Shown: positions 1-8,322, counted from the first letter of the stretch. The stretch is DNA of 34,308 nucleotides from Chromatiaceae bacterium (GCA_022340195.1 JAJDOL010000209.1:1-34308), one strand, 5' to 3'. Numbers and translations: made by a program. The notes: generated by a model from the sequence alone, not told the origin.

Positions 1-495
1 GAGCTTATCGAGCGCATCGCCGCGTTGGTTCCGCCGCCGCGTCAACACCGGCACCGCTATTATGGGGTGCTGGCCCCCAACGCGCCCTTGCGCGCCGCCG
101 TCACTGCGCTGGCCCCCGAGGCCGTAGCCGCACAGCCCTCGCCGCCGGTGGAGACTTCCGGCGACGAGCCCTTTGATACGCCGCATCGCTCCCCCGCTCG
201 CTACCTCTGGGCAATGCTGCTGGCCCGCATCTACGCGGCGTTTCCCCTAACCTGCCCGCAATGCGGCACTCGGATGCGCATTGTTGCCTTCATCACCGAG
301 GCAGCCCCTGTCCACCAGATTCTCAGTTACATTGGCGAGCCAGCCCAGCCGCCGAGAATCGCCCCGGCGCGCGGTCCCCCGCAGTGGGAGCAGACCGACT
401 GCGGAACTGTCTTTCTCGATGAAGAAAGAATTGCGGGCGATTCCCTCGCCCAGCCAGAGCCCGATTTCCAATACGATCAACGCATAAGCTGGTGA
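1..495 (+). CDS. IS91-family transposase, C-terminal part (5' end outside window)
   Basis: The reading frame is open from base 1, so the gene starts before the window; about 164 residues remain. The visible part is the C-terminal tail typical of IS91-like (Y2, rolling-circle-type) transposases: a conserved LLARIYAAFPLTCPQCG stretch with a CxxC pair, then MRIVAFITE, a helix ending in SYIGEP, the strongly conserved PRIAPARGPP, and a terminal FDQRISW-like ending (here FQYDQRISW). The catalytic tyrosines lie upstream and cannot be judged. The stop is TGA at 493-495. Family assignment rests on recognising these tail motifs. Whether the complete element is functional cannot be seen. It lies downstream of and convergent with hrpA, so the insertion did not disrupt that gene. 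Confidence 0.8.
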   Translation, partial: ELIERIAALVPPPRQHRHRYYGVLAPNAPLRAAVTALAPEAVAAQPSPPVETSGDEPFDTPHRSPARYLWAMLLARIYAAFPLTCPQCGTRMRIVAFITEAAPVHQILSYIGEPAQPPRIAPARGPPQWEQTDCGTVFLDEERIAGDSLAQPEPDFQYDQRISW

Positions 496-729
496 GCGGC
501 GCCTTGGCGGCCGCGGATCCTTCCGTTGTCCGTTTCGTGCGATTCGGCCTTTCTTGGCCTGAATATCCACCCTCCAACATTTCCCTCGGCCCGGCTTCAC
601 CCCTTGGAACCCCGTATCTCGTCCCGGATGATGCTCAACGGGAGCTTGACCGAGTGTTCGGGGCGCCGGATACCGGAGCGTAGGCGGTTAAATTTCCTAT
701 CCCTCGACCGGCATCGGAAAACGCCGTTG
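496..729. other. Non-coding flank between transposase and hrpA
   Basis: These 234 bases separate the transposase stop from the hrpA stop and hold no convincing gene. The end of the insertion element should lie here, because IS91-type elements carry their replication-origin end just downstream of the transposase. A short GGCC-tttctt-GGCC hairpin (about 548-561) and a CCGG-ata-CCGG palindrome (about 667-677) are visible, but I cannot place the exact boundary. Confidence 0.4.
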
Positions 730-3700
730 TCACAGCCCCAGCTCCCGCCAGCGTGCCTCGATGCGCTTGACGGAGACCGGATAGGCCGTACCCAGCTGCT
801 GGGCAAAGAGGGAGATCCGCAGCTCCTCCAGCATCCAGCGGATTTGCTCCAAGCGGGTGTCGTACCGACCGGCCTCTCGGGCCACGGCCGAGCGCTCCTG
901 CCATTTTTTCAGGAGCGGGGCCATTTCCCGCATCCGCTGCTGGTCCTTGCCCGCCGCATGCCTGAGCTTCTCTAGGCGCGTTTCAAGGGCCTCGAGGAAC
1001 CGCGGGTAGTCCTCGATGTGCTCGTAGGCTACCTGTTGCAAGAACCCGCGGAACACCAGCGCGCTCAGCTGCTCGCGCATGTCCATGACCGAGCTCATCC
1101 AGTTGATCTGGGTGATGTCCGCGAGCTGCTTGCGGATCGTCTGGTAGCGTGCCAGGATCCGCTCGGTCAGCGCACGGACGTCCGCTGCGACGGCAACGAG
1201 CCGTGACCGATTCTGATCGATACGCATCTCGAAAGACCGCCGGTCGCGCAGTGGCGGCTGCCCCACAACGAAGGTCAGGTCGAGAATCAGTGCCAGGAGC
1301 TCGTCGGCCAGGTCCGGGGGAGGTGACGACCCTCGGCCCGGCGGTACCGGCGCTTTGGCATACTGGAGACGCATACGATCCAGCCCCGGCAGCTTCTTGT
1401 GCAGATCACGCAGCTCCGAGGCCAGATGAAGCATCAGCAGGCGGCGCAGTCCATCACGCATGGCCAAGGCCGCGCCCTCCTCCGAGTCGAGCACGCGGAT
1501 GGCGACGCTGTCCCCTTGGTCGACCAGGGCGGGATAGCCACGCAGCTGTATTCCGCCGCGTTCCAGGTCGAGACGCTCCGGCAAGGCATCGAAGTCCCAG
1601 CGCCTGATTCCCTCCCGCTCCAACTCGCGGGACGGAATCTCGGCAAAAACCTGCTTCCCTTGACCCCCATAGCGGCGCTTGAGGCGCTGGTAATCGTCTT
1701 CCAGAGCGACCTGATGCCCCTGCCCGTCTAACAGCCGGAACTTCATGCGCAGGTGCCCGGGAACAGCGGACTCGTCCCAGGCGTCCTCGGGCACCTGCAG
1801 GCCGGTCATCTCCTTGAGCGCCTCGGCCACCGCCTGAACCAGCGGCCTGTCCGAGGGCACGAGCCGCTGGACCAATCCCTTGGCGGTCTCCGGGATGGGG
1901 ACGAAGGCCCGGCGTACCTGTTTGGGAAGGCCCCGAAGCATTGCCACGATGCGCTCTTGCAACAGCCCGGGCACCAACCACTCGCAGCGCTGGGGGGAGA
2001 TCTGATTGACGAGCGGCAAGGGGACCGTCAAGGTCACGCCATCGGCGCTGCTCCCGGGGTCGAAATGGTACGCCAGCGGCAGCCGTGTGGCACCGACCTG
2101 CAGACCGTCGGGAAAGGCCTGCTCGGTCACCTCCCCCGCCTCACGGCGCATGACATCGCTCATGCGCATGTGCAGGATCTTGGGATCCTCGCGTGTCGCT
2201 TTGCGCAGCCACTTTTCGAATTGGGGAGTCGAGTAGATTCCGCTCGGCAGCCGCTGGGCGTAAAAGCCGTAGATAGCCTCCTCGTCCACCAGGATGTCCC
2301 GGCGGCGGGACTTGGCCTCCAGGTGCTGGACGTACTCGATGAGCTCCCGATTGTGGCGCCAGAAGGGGGCGCGGGTCTCGAAGTCCCCCTCCACGAGGGC
2401 GAAGCGCAGGAAGATCTCCCGGGCCTCGGCCGGATTGATGGGTCCGTAGTTGACCCGACGTCGCGGGACGATAGTGACCCCGTAGAGGGTCACTTTTTCG
2501 TAGGCCGCCACCTGTCCGGATTTTGACTGCCAGTGAGGCTCGGAGTAGCTCCGCTGTACGAGATGTGTGGCGGCGTGCTCGATCCAGGCCGGCTGGACCT
2601 TGGCGACGATGCGCCCGAACTGGCGGGTTGTCTCGACCCGTTCCGCCGCGACGATCCATTTCGGGGCCACCGCGAACAGTCCCGAGCCCGGATGGATGTG
2701 GAAGCGGCTGTTTCGCGCTCCCTGATACTCCCGGCGCTCGTCCTTGAAACCGATGTTGCTCAACAGGCCTGTCAGCAGGGCGCGGTGAATTTCTTCGTAA
2801 CTGGCGGTGACCTGGCTCTCCTTGAAGCCCATCTCGTGCATCGTCAGACGTAGCTGAGTGTGGATGTCGTGCCATTCCTGCACCCGGTTCCAGGACAAGA
2901 AATGTTGTTGACAGAGTTTTCGGAACTTGTTTTTGGACAGGTGGCCGCGCTCTTTTTCCAGGAACCGCCAGAGGTTCAGGAAGACGAGGAAATCCGAGTC
3001 CTCGTGAAAGAAGGTGGCGTGGATCTCGTCTGCCGCCTGTTGCTTTTCCAAGGGCCGCTCCCGCGGGTCCTGGACGCTCAGGGCGGCGGCGATGATGAGC
3101 ATCTCCGCCAGGCAGTGGTGCCGGGCGGATGCCAGCAGCATGCGACCGATGCGCGGATCCACCGGGAGGCGGGCGAGCTGTTTCCCAAGCGGCGTCAGAT
3201 CCCCCGCCCCGTCCAGGGCCGCCAGCTCCTCCAGGGTTCGGTAGCCGTCGGAGATCAACCTGGAATCCGGCGGATCGAGAAAGGGAAACGCCTCGATGGC
3301 GCCGAAGCCGAGCAGCTTCATCTGCAGGATGACCGCCGCCAGGTTGGTGCGCTGTATCTCCGGCTCGGTGAACTCGGCCCTGGCCTCGAAGTTGTCCTGA
3401 GCGTAAAGACGAATACAGACGCCTTTCGCCACGCGCCCGCAACGACCCCGGCGTTGATTGGCCGAGGCCTGAGAAATGCGCTCCACGGGCAGTCGCTGAA
3501 CCTTGCTGCGATGACTGTAACGGCTGATGCGGGCGAATCCCGGATCGACCACATAGTGAATGCCCGGAACCGTCAGGGAGGTCTCCGCGACATTGGTCGC
3601 CAGTACTACGCGGCGTGTGCCGTGAGCCTGGAATACCCTGGCCTGCTCCCGTGGGCCCTGTCGGGCATAAAGGGGCAGGATCTCGGTCGACGGCGGGTGG

Positions 3701-4680
3701 TGCTTGCGCAGGGTCTCGGCGGTCTCGCGAATCTCCCGCTCGCCGGAGAGGAACACCAGCACGTCGCCCCGCCCTACCCGTGCCAGCTCATCCAGTGCCC
3801 CGGAGATGGCGAGCTGCATGGCATCGTCGCGCTCGCCGACGTTCTCGTCCTCCGGCGGGCGATAGCGCACCTCGACCGGATAGGTGCGCCCGGAGATCTC
3901 GACGATAGGTACGGGCTCCGATTCCTCGCGCGTGAAATGCTGCGCGAAGCGCTCGGGATCGATGGTCGCGGATGTGACTATGAGCTTGAGATCGGGGCGC
4001 CTGGGCAAGAGTCCCTTCAAATAGCCCAGCAGGAAGTCGATATTGAGGCTGCGCTCGTGGGCCTCGTCGATGATAAGGGTGTCGTACTCGTTGAGGTGCC
4101 TGTCCCCTTGTACCTCCGCCAGCAGCATTCCGTCCGTCATCAGCTTGATGGAGGTCTCGGGCCGCACCCGGTCGTGGAAGCGCACCTTGTAACCGACAAG
4201 CGTCCCCGGCTCGGTCCCGAGCTCTTGCGCCACGCGGCTCGCAAGACTGCGGGCGGCGATTCGCCTGGGCTGGGTATGACCGATGCGCCCCGCGATTCCG
4301 CGTCCCAGCTCGAGGCAGATCTTCGGCAGCTGCGTGGACTTGCCCGAGCCCGTCTCGCCGCAAAGTACCACGACTTGGTGGTCACGGATCAGCGCCGCCA
4401 CCTCGTCACGACGCTCGCTCACGGGAAGCTCCGCGGGATAGGCGATTGCGGGGACCTGAGCCCTTCGGCGTTTCAGCAGGGATTGGGATTGCCTGATGGC
4501 CCCCCAAAGCTTGCCCAGCCCCTGGTCGATCGGCTGACCCCGCTGCGCACGCCGGCTCAGCGCTCGCTGATGACGGCGAAAGGACTGGCGGTCGCCGATG
4601 AGGCAGCTATCGAGATCCGACGAAGTCGGCAGGTGTGTTGGTATCGAGGAGTCTGACAATCGACTGAACCCGTTTATCAT
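730..4680 (-). CDS. hrpA: ATP-dependent RNA helicase HrpA (DEAH box)
   Basis: A 1316-residue protein, close to the roughly 1300 residues of E. coli HrpA, a DEAH-box 3'-5' RNA helicase of the cytoplasm implicated in mRNA processing and in rescue of stalled ribosomes. With the start at 4680, Walker A GETGSGKS is at about 108-115, the DEAH box (IIDEAHER) at 205-208, SAT motif III at 237-239, and motif VI appears as QRRGRCGRV. The long C-terminal part matches the HrpA-specific region (DUF3418 type). The frame is open to 4860, but the first 60 residues there are low-complexity and unlike HrpA. ATG 4680 puts the N-terminus where the E. coli protein begins, although no clear ribosome binding site precedes it; TTG 4659 is an alternative. 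It is divergent from the SemiSWEET gene. Confidence 0.95.
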   Translation of the reverse strand: MINGFSRLSDSSIPTHLPTSSDLDSCLIGDRQSFRRHQRALSRRAQRGQPIDQGLGKLWGAIRQSQSLLKRRRAQVPAIAYPAELPVSERRDEVAALIRDHQVVVLCGETGSGKSTQLPKICLELGRGIAGRIGHTQPRRIAARSLASRVAQELGTEPGTLVGYKVRFHDRVRPETSIKLMTDGMLLAEVQGDRHLNEYDTLIIDEAHERSLNIDFLLGYLKGLLPRRPDLKLIVTSATIDPERFAQHFTREESEPVPIVEISGRTYPVEVRYRPPEDENVGERDDAMQLAISGALDELARVGRGDVLVFLSGEREIRETAETLRKHHPPSTEILPLYARQGPREQARVFQAHGTRRVVLATNVAETSLTVPGIHYVVDPGFARISRYSHRSKVQRLPVERISQASANQRRGRCGRVAKGVCIRLYAQDNFEARAEFTEPEIQRTNLAAVILQMKLLGFGAIEAFPFLDPPDSRLISDGYRTLEELAALDGAGDLTPLGKQLARLPVDPRIGRMLLASARHHCLAEMLIIAAALSVQDPRERPLEKQQAADEIHATFFHEDSDFLVFLNLWRFLEKERGHLSKNKFRKLCQQHFLSWNRVQEWHDIHTQLRLTMHEMGFKESQVTASYEEIHRALLTGLLSNIGFKDERREYQGARNSRFHIHPGSGLFAVAPKWIVAAERVETTRQFGRIVAKVQPAWIEHAATHLVQRSYSEPHWQSKSGQVAAYEKVTLYGVTIVPRRRVNYGPINPAEAREIFLRFALVEGDFETRAPFWRHNRELIEYVQHLEAKSRRRDILVDEEAIYGFYAQRLPSGIYSTPQFEKWLRKATREDPKILHMRMSDVMRREAGEVTEQAFPDGLQVGATRLPLAYHFDPGSSADGVTLTVPLPLVNQISPQRCEWLVPGLLQERIVAMLRGLPKQVRRAFVPIPETAKGLVQRLVPSDRPLVQAVAEALKEMTGLQVPEDAWDESAVPGHLRMKFRLLDGQGHQVALEDDYQRLKRRYGGQGKQVFAEIPSRELEREGIRRWDFDALPERLDLERGGIQLRGYPALVDQGDSVAIRVLDSEEGAALAMRDGLRRLLMLHLASELRDLHKKLPGLDRMRLQYAKAPVPPGRGSSPPPDLADELLALILDLTFVVGQPPLRDRRSFEMRIDQNRSRLVAVAADVRALTERILARYQTIRKQLADITQINWMSSVMDMREQLSALVFRGFLQQVAYEHIEDYPRFLEALETRLEKLRHAAGKDQQRMREMAPLLKKWQERSAVAREAGRYDTRLEQIRWMLEELRISLFAQQLGTAYPVSVKRIEARWRELGL

Positions 4681-4902
4681 TGCGGCGGCCAACCGCTCGG
4701 ATGCCTTGTCAGGACGGCGAACCGGTATCGGGAAAAGCACCCGTGGATTTCCGCCCTTTGCGGAAGCCCCTGAAGTTCTGGGGGCGGCGGCGGTGCTGTT
4801 CGCCCTGCTGGGCCCAGCGCCGGTCGGCTCCCCGTGCCGTCCACAAGCGAATCGGGTCAATACCCGGGCTCATGCCAACCCGTTACCGGAGAAGTCCTTC
4901 AG

Positions 4903-5208
4903 ATGCCCCTGCCCCCACAAGAGATAATCGGTTTTATGGCCGCGGTTCTAACCACAGCGTCCTTCGTGCCGCAGGTCGTGCGGACCATCCGGACCCGCGA
5001 CACCCACGCCATCTCCGTGTGGATGTACCTGTTGTTTTGCACCGGTGTGGCTTTGTGGGGAATCTACGGCGTGCTGCTGGGGTCCTGGCCCATCATACTC
5101 GCAAACGGCGTGACCTTTGCGCTATCCGCGGCAGTCCTTTTTCTGAAGGTGCGGGGGCTGGTTTCGAACCGATCGGAATCGGCCGACGGCAGCGCTGATT
5201 CCGATTAG
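4903..5208 (+). CDS. SemiSWEET family sugar transporter (PQ-loop, MtN3 type)
   Basis: A 101-residue membrane protein with three predicted helices (about 8-27, 38-60, 63-84), the size and shape of bacterial SemiSWEETs, which dimerise to form a facilitative sugar transporter in the inner membrane. The PQ-loop signature is SFVPQVVRTIRT (PQ at 23-24). It is followed by the family-typical ISVWMYLLFCTGVALWGIYG and PIILANGVT, with the conserved Asn of helix 3 at about 68. ATG 4903 is chosen because GGAGAAG (4888-4894) sits 8 bases upstream; a longer frame from 4834 would add 23 non-homologous residues. The hydrophilic tail (about 87-101) is acidic. The transported sugar cannot be deduced. It is monocistronic, divergent from hrpA and convergent with the radical SAM gene. 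Confidence 0.87.
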   Translation: MPLPPQEIIGFMAAVLTTASFVPQVVRTIRTRDTHAISVWMYLLFCTGVALWGIYGVLLGSWPIILANGVTFALSAAVLFLKVRGLVSNRSESADGSADSD

Positions 5209-5280
5209 CCCGTCCGCCGTTTCAGGCCGCGCCGGTGCCGAGTCTGATAGACGGGGCGGAACCAAACCAGCAAGCGTCGA

Positions 5281-7053
5281 TCAGCCCGCTGCCCTGTTGC
5301 GTCTGGCCGCCAGTGTGCGGCGCTTCTTCACGAACTCCTGGGCTGAGACGGTGGCCGTAAAGAGCTGCAGCTCGTCTTCCTCTCCCGATTCGACGGGCGT
5401 CATAGCGGTATCCGTGTAGGTTTCCGGGTCGGGATCCGCCATAACCTCCGCCAGAATGCGCCGGTAACGCCCATGCATGGCCAAAGCACCGGAATACTTC
5501 CTCAGGTATTCCCACACAAGCCTGGGATAGAAGCCCCACGGACTCTCGATGGGAAGTCCCGGACGGCGGTCCCGCCGCACCTTGCGCCGAATCAGGCCGC
5601 CCTCCAGTGGATGCATGCGCTCATAGACAATCGGGGCATGGAAGGCGAAAAGCTTGGCCGTCATATTCTCGGGATCGTAACCCCAGGCGCGTGAGCGGCG
5701 CAGCACGGTGGCGACGTGCTCCTCTGTGTAGTACAGATCCCAGACCTCGCGGTAGATTTTCTCCCACTCCGTTTTCGACATCCGGGGGTGATCCACAGTC
5801 ACGTGCTGGGTATCGTAGTTGTTCATATCGGGATCCAGCGGAACCCCTTCCTCGACCAGGCGTTGATGGTCCTTGGAGCCCGGAAGAGGCGTAAGGACGA
5901 AGAACTCCATGATGTCGATGGGCAGCTCGCGCTTGATGATCTCGATGTCCCGGCGAATGGACTCCGGTGTATCACTCGGGAAGCCGATGATATAGCCGGC
6001 GTACGTGAGCACGCCGGCGCTGTGCCAAGCCTGCAGCATGGCCCGGTAATCCGTGATCTTGTTCTGCCCCTTCTGCGCCGTCTTCAGGGAATCCGGGTTG
6101 ATGTTCTCCAAACCGATGAAGGTACGGGTGACACCTGCCCGTCCCGCCTTTTCGATGAAGCCTGGAATGCGATGAGACTGGGTGTCCACCTGGGTCACGA
6201 GCCGAATGTCCATACCGGATTCGCGCATCTCGATCAGCCGGTCGAAGATCGCCTCCCAGTTGCGGTTGCGGGCGAAATTGTCGTCGGTGATGAAGAAGTT
6301 GTTGATCCCGTCCTCCGCATTGGCGCGCACCAGACGCTCGACGTCGTCCGCCGTTCGGTGCCGGGACTTGCGTCCTTGGACATTGATAATGGTGCAGAAG
6401 CTGCAGAGATACGGACAGCCACGACCGGCATCGAAGCTCGCGCGCTTGCCCATGGTGAGCCGCACCCGATCCGGCGGCAAATAAGGGGTGGGCGTGCCGC
6501 TCATGTCCGGCAGATCGTTCAGATAATCGTAGATCGGCTGGAGTCTGCCCTTGGACGCATCGCACAGGAGGTCGTCAAGCCGCTCCTCCAGCTCACCGGC
6601 GAACAGGCTGATGCCCAGATCCAGGGCCTCCTTCAACTCCACGGGCATCTCCTCGAGCATCGCCAGGCAGCCACTGACGTGGAAGCCTCCGATCACGACG
6701 GGTAAACCGGCGGCGCGAAAGCGCCTGCCGAGGTCCAGGGCTCGCGGGAACTGGTTCGACTGCACGCCGACCATGCCGACCAGCGCCTTGCCGCCGCTTC
6801 TTCGAATCTCGCGTATCAGACGATCGACACGGACCCGCGAGTTGGTCTCGTCAAGGGCTCGGATACGAATCTCCACGTCCTGTCCAAGCACCTTCCGCTC
6901 CGCGGCGTCCCGCGCGATGCCGTAGACGGTAGCCAAGCTGTTCGACGGCAGGGAAGAGCGCAACCACTGGATGACGTAACCCTCGTCATCGTAGTGGGAA
7001 GGCTTTATCAGCAGGAGGAAAAACGGACGCAGGTCGGTATTTCGCAATTCCAC
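5281..7053 (-). CDS. Cobalamin-binding-type radical SAM protein, substrate unknown
   Basis: 590 residues. The N-terminal third (about 10-165) has the alternating layout of a B12-binding Rossmann domain, including LVGMVGVQSN and VVIGGFHVSG, although no DxHxxG cobalamin motif is evident. The radical SAM domain follows, with the cluster motif CPYLCSFC (Cys 213, 217, 220), the FFITDDNFARN stretch, a GLENINPDSL segment and IIGFPSDTPESI. Such proteins cleave SAM reductively and often carry out methylations, cyclisations or rearrangements (the BchE/HpnJ/HpnR-like superfamily). The C-terminal ~150 residues (RRKVRRDRRPGLP and onward) have no domain I recognise. The start is GTG 7053, preceded by AGGGGG about 6 bases away. 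The gene stands alone, and no pathway partner nearby identifies the substrate. The family call is firm; any specific function would be a guess. Confidence 0.9.
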   Translation of the reverse strand: MELRNTDLRPFFLLLIKPSHYDDEGYVIQWLRSSLPSNSLATVYGIARDAAERKVLGQDVEIRIRALDETNSRVRVDRLIREIRRSGGKALVGMVGVQSNQFPRALDLGRRFRAAGLPVVIGGFHVSGCLAMLEEMPVELKEALDLGISLFAGELEERLDDLLCDASKGRLQPIYDYLNDLPDMSGTPTPYLPPDRVRLTMGKRASFDAGRGCPYLCSFCTIINVQGRKSRHRTADDVERLVRANAEDGINNFFITDDNFARNRNWEAIFDRLIEMRESGMDIRLVTQVDTQSHRIPGFIEKAGRAGVTRTFIGLENINPDSLKTAQKGQNKITDYRAMLQAWHSAGVLTYAGYIIGFPSDTPESIRRDIEIIKRELPIDIMEFFVLTPLPGSKDHQRLVEEGVPLDPDMNNYDTQHVTVDHPRMSKTEWEKIYREVWDLYYTEEHVATVLRRSRAWGYDPENMTAKLFAFHAPIVYERMHPLEGGLIRRKVRRDRRPGLPIESPWGFYPRLVWEYLRKYSGALAMHGRYRRILAEVMADPDPETYTDTAMTPVESGEEDELQLFTATVSAQEFVKKRRTLAARRNRAAG

Positions 7054-7403
7054 ACTTTCCCCCTAATGAGCACATTCGCAGGCGCGACTCGCCGACAGAA
7101 ACTCGGTTCAGTATGACAGTTGCCCGCAGGCGAAAAAAGCCGCATCGCTTGCGGACATAGCGCAGGCGGATATGCGGGGTTTCCGCGCTGGCCACTCAGC
7201 CCCGTTGCGTTTTGACAGATCGGGACAAATCCGTGAGCAGCAGGTCGTCCTGATTGCAGTTCTCTGGCGAAACAGCCTTAGTGACTCATGTCAATGCGAC
7301 GACGAGCCGGTTTCGTTCATAGTGACAATTTTAGAGTACCGTGCGCCATTCGACGGTACCGACGGTGCGGCATTATTTCGTCAAGGTATCGGAAATCGCC
7401 ATC
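7054..7403. other. 350-base divergent intergenic region
   Basis: No protein gene is supported here. It must hold the promoters of the leftward radical SAM gene and the rightward 150-aa gene. Besides the hairpin at 7133-7154 it contains GC-rich self-complementary sequence on the minus strand around 7170-7205 (a CGGGG arm and a CCCCG arm about 17 bases apart). TTGACA is seen at 7212-7217 on the plus strand, but without a convincing -10 box. I recognise no known riboswitch consensus. Confidence 0.4.
7133..7154 (-). terminator. Terminator-like hairpin in radical SAM gene leader
   Basis: Read on the minus strand, a stem CCGCA-agcga-TGCGG (plus coordinates 7154-7140) is followed by C and six T (7138-7133), the form of a Rho-independent terminator. 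It lies about 80 bases before the GTG start of the radical SAM gene, with no minus-strand gene upstream. It could therefore end a small RNA or act as a leader attenuator. The stem is only 5 bp; an alternative 6-bp pairing of CCGCAT (7177-7172) with ATGCGG (7145-7140) uses the same 3' arm. Confidence 0.42.
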
Positions 7404-7856
7404 ATGCCGACAATCTCGAACGACCACGACCTGCGAGATGCGTTGAACGGACTCAGCGCTGACCAGCAGCGTATCATCGGCGCCGGCTTCACCAAGAGCG
7501 TGATTCACCTGTGCCGGGATGAGCGCGTACGCCGCGCTGTGCAGACCGCCCAAAATCCGGACGCGAGCGACGCCGAGCTGCAGGATGCCCTCAAAATGGC
7601 CAAGGGCTATGCGGCCAAGACCTATACCGCCTGCGGCAAGGACACCGACTGGCTCGCCCAGGCAGACCATTTCGTGGCTGCCGCGGCCGCGGCGGCGCTC
7701 ACGCCGGTCGGGCAGCTCGCCACAAGGACCAATCCGGCCTGGAAGGCCGCAGTCCAGGCCCGTATGGCCAAGAACTGTGAGCTGATGGAAGAGGAAGAAG
7801 GCGAGATGGAAACGGAGGCCGATCGCCAATACCGCATCGCCGACGAGAGCTTCTAG
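7404..7856 (+). CDS. Uncharacterised 150-aa protein beside hydrogenase genes
   Basis: I do not recognise a named family. The start is ATG 7404, with GGAAA 8 bases upstream; a GTG at 7341 in the same frame is less likely. The protein looks soluble and largely helical: no signal peptide or membrane segment, a run of alanines (HFVAAAAAAALTP, about residues 88-100), two cysteines in the body (HLCRDERVRRA and TACGKDTDW) and a third in the CELMEEEEGEMETEADRQYR tail, which is strongly acidic. The last base of its stop is four bases from the stop of hypC on the opposite strand, and it lies on the hynS side of the hydrogenase operon. That suggests, without proving, a role in hydrogenase assembly or regulation. 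Confidence 0.75.
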   Translation: MPTISNDHDLRDALNGLSADQQRIIGAGFTKSVIHLCRDERVRRAVQTAQNPDASDAELQDALKMAKGYAAKTYTACGKDTDWLAQADHFVAAAAAAALTPVGQLATRTNPAWKAAVQARMAKNCELMEEEEGEMETEADRQYRIADESF

Positions 7857-7860
7857 GGCC

Positions 7861-8109
7861 TCAAAGGCTCCGTGCCACACCGGCGTCTTCCGCAGCCAGC
7901 ATCTGGTCGTATATATCCCAGGCGGCTGCGGCCTCCTCGGCAGTGACCTTGTCCACTGCGTATCCCAGGTGCACGACAACGAAATCACCGACTTCGAGAC
8001 TTTCATGCTCGAGCATGAGCAGATTGGCCTCACGTGCCACGCCCTTGGCCTCACACCTGGCCAGAAGGCCATCGATTTCGCGGATCTGCATGGGAATGCC
8101 CAAGCACAT
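7861..8109 (-). CDS. hypC: Hydrogenase maturation chaperone HypC (HypC/HybG/HupF family)
   Basis: 82 residues, the normal family length. The diagnostic N-terminus MCLGIPMQI is present. Cys2 is the residue that, in the family, holds the iron-dicyano-carbonyl precursor with HypD and then contacts the hydrogenase large subunit. The central VGDFVVVHLGYAVDKV stretch is the conserved OB-fold strand with the family His, followed by the helix EEAAAAWDIY. A strong ribosome binding site (TAGGAGG) precedes ATG 8109. The gene is transcribed away from the HupH-like gene and hynS, and converges with the 150-aa gene. The partner genes hypA, B, D, E and F are not in the window. HybG and HupF are close paralogues, so the exact symbol is by similarity to the general family. 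Confidence 0.94.
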   Translation of the reverse strand: MCLGIPMQIREIDGLLARCEAKGVAREANLLMLEHESLEVGDFVVVHLGYAVDKVTAEEAAAAWDIYDQMLAAEDAGVARSL

Positions 8110-8322
8110 CGGTTCAGACCTCCTAGGGGGCTCGAATTTTACAAAAAATACAGGAAATTGATGATCCCGCGAATGACGCGAATCAAGAACGCGGGAAAGC
8201 CGAGACCGCTTTCACTCCCTGAGCAATCCTTGTCTTATGCACGCTTTGCTGCGCTGTATCAACATCCAGCGGCGAAAGAAGGATTAGAATTTTAGGAAAT
8301 TCTGCATCAACGGTTCGTATCG
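8110..8322. promoter_or_regulatory. Divergent hypC / hupH-like control region with two inverted repeats
   Basis: These 213 bases between two divergent starts should hold both promoters. Two inverted repeats are visible: TCCCGCG (8165-8171) with CGCGGGA (8190-8196), 18 bases apart; and AGAATTT (8286-8292) with AAATTCT (8297-8303), separated by only TAGG, about 20 bases before the plus-strand start. The second has the form of a dimeric repressor or activator site. I match neither to a named regulator. Confidence 0.4.

Noticed and set aside
2860-4656. Long plus-strand open frame (598 codons) opposite hrpA
   Set aside because: It lies entirely within hrpA on the other strand, has no recognisable motif, and is explained by high GC codon bias in the real gene.
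7172-7177. Antiterminator pairing for the radical SAM leader hairpin
   Set aside because: CCGCAT here pairs with the same 3' arm as the terminator stem, so it would not prevent a stem before the T-run; no exclusive alternative fold was found.
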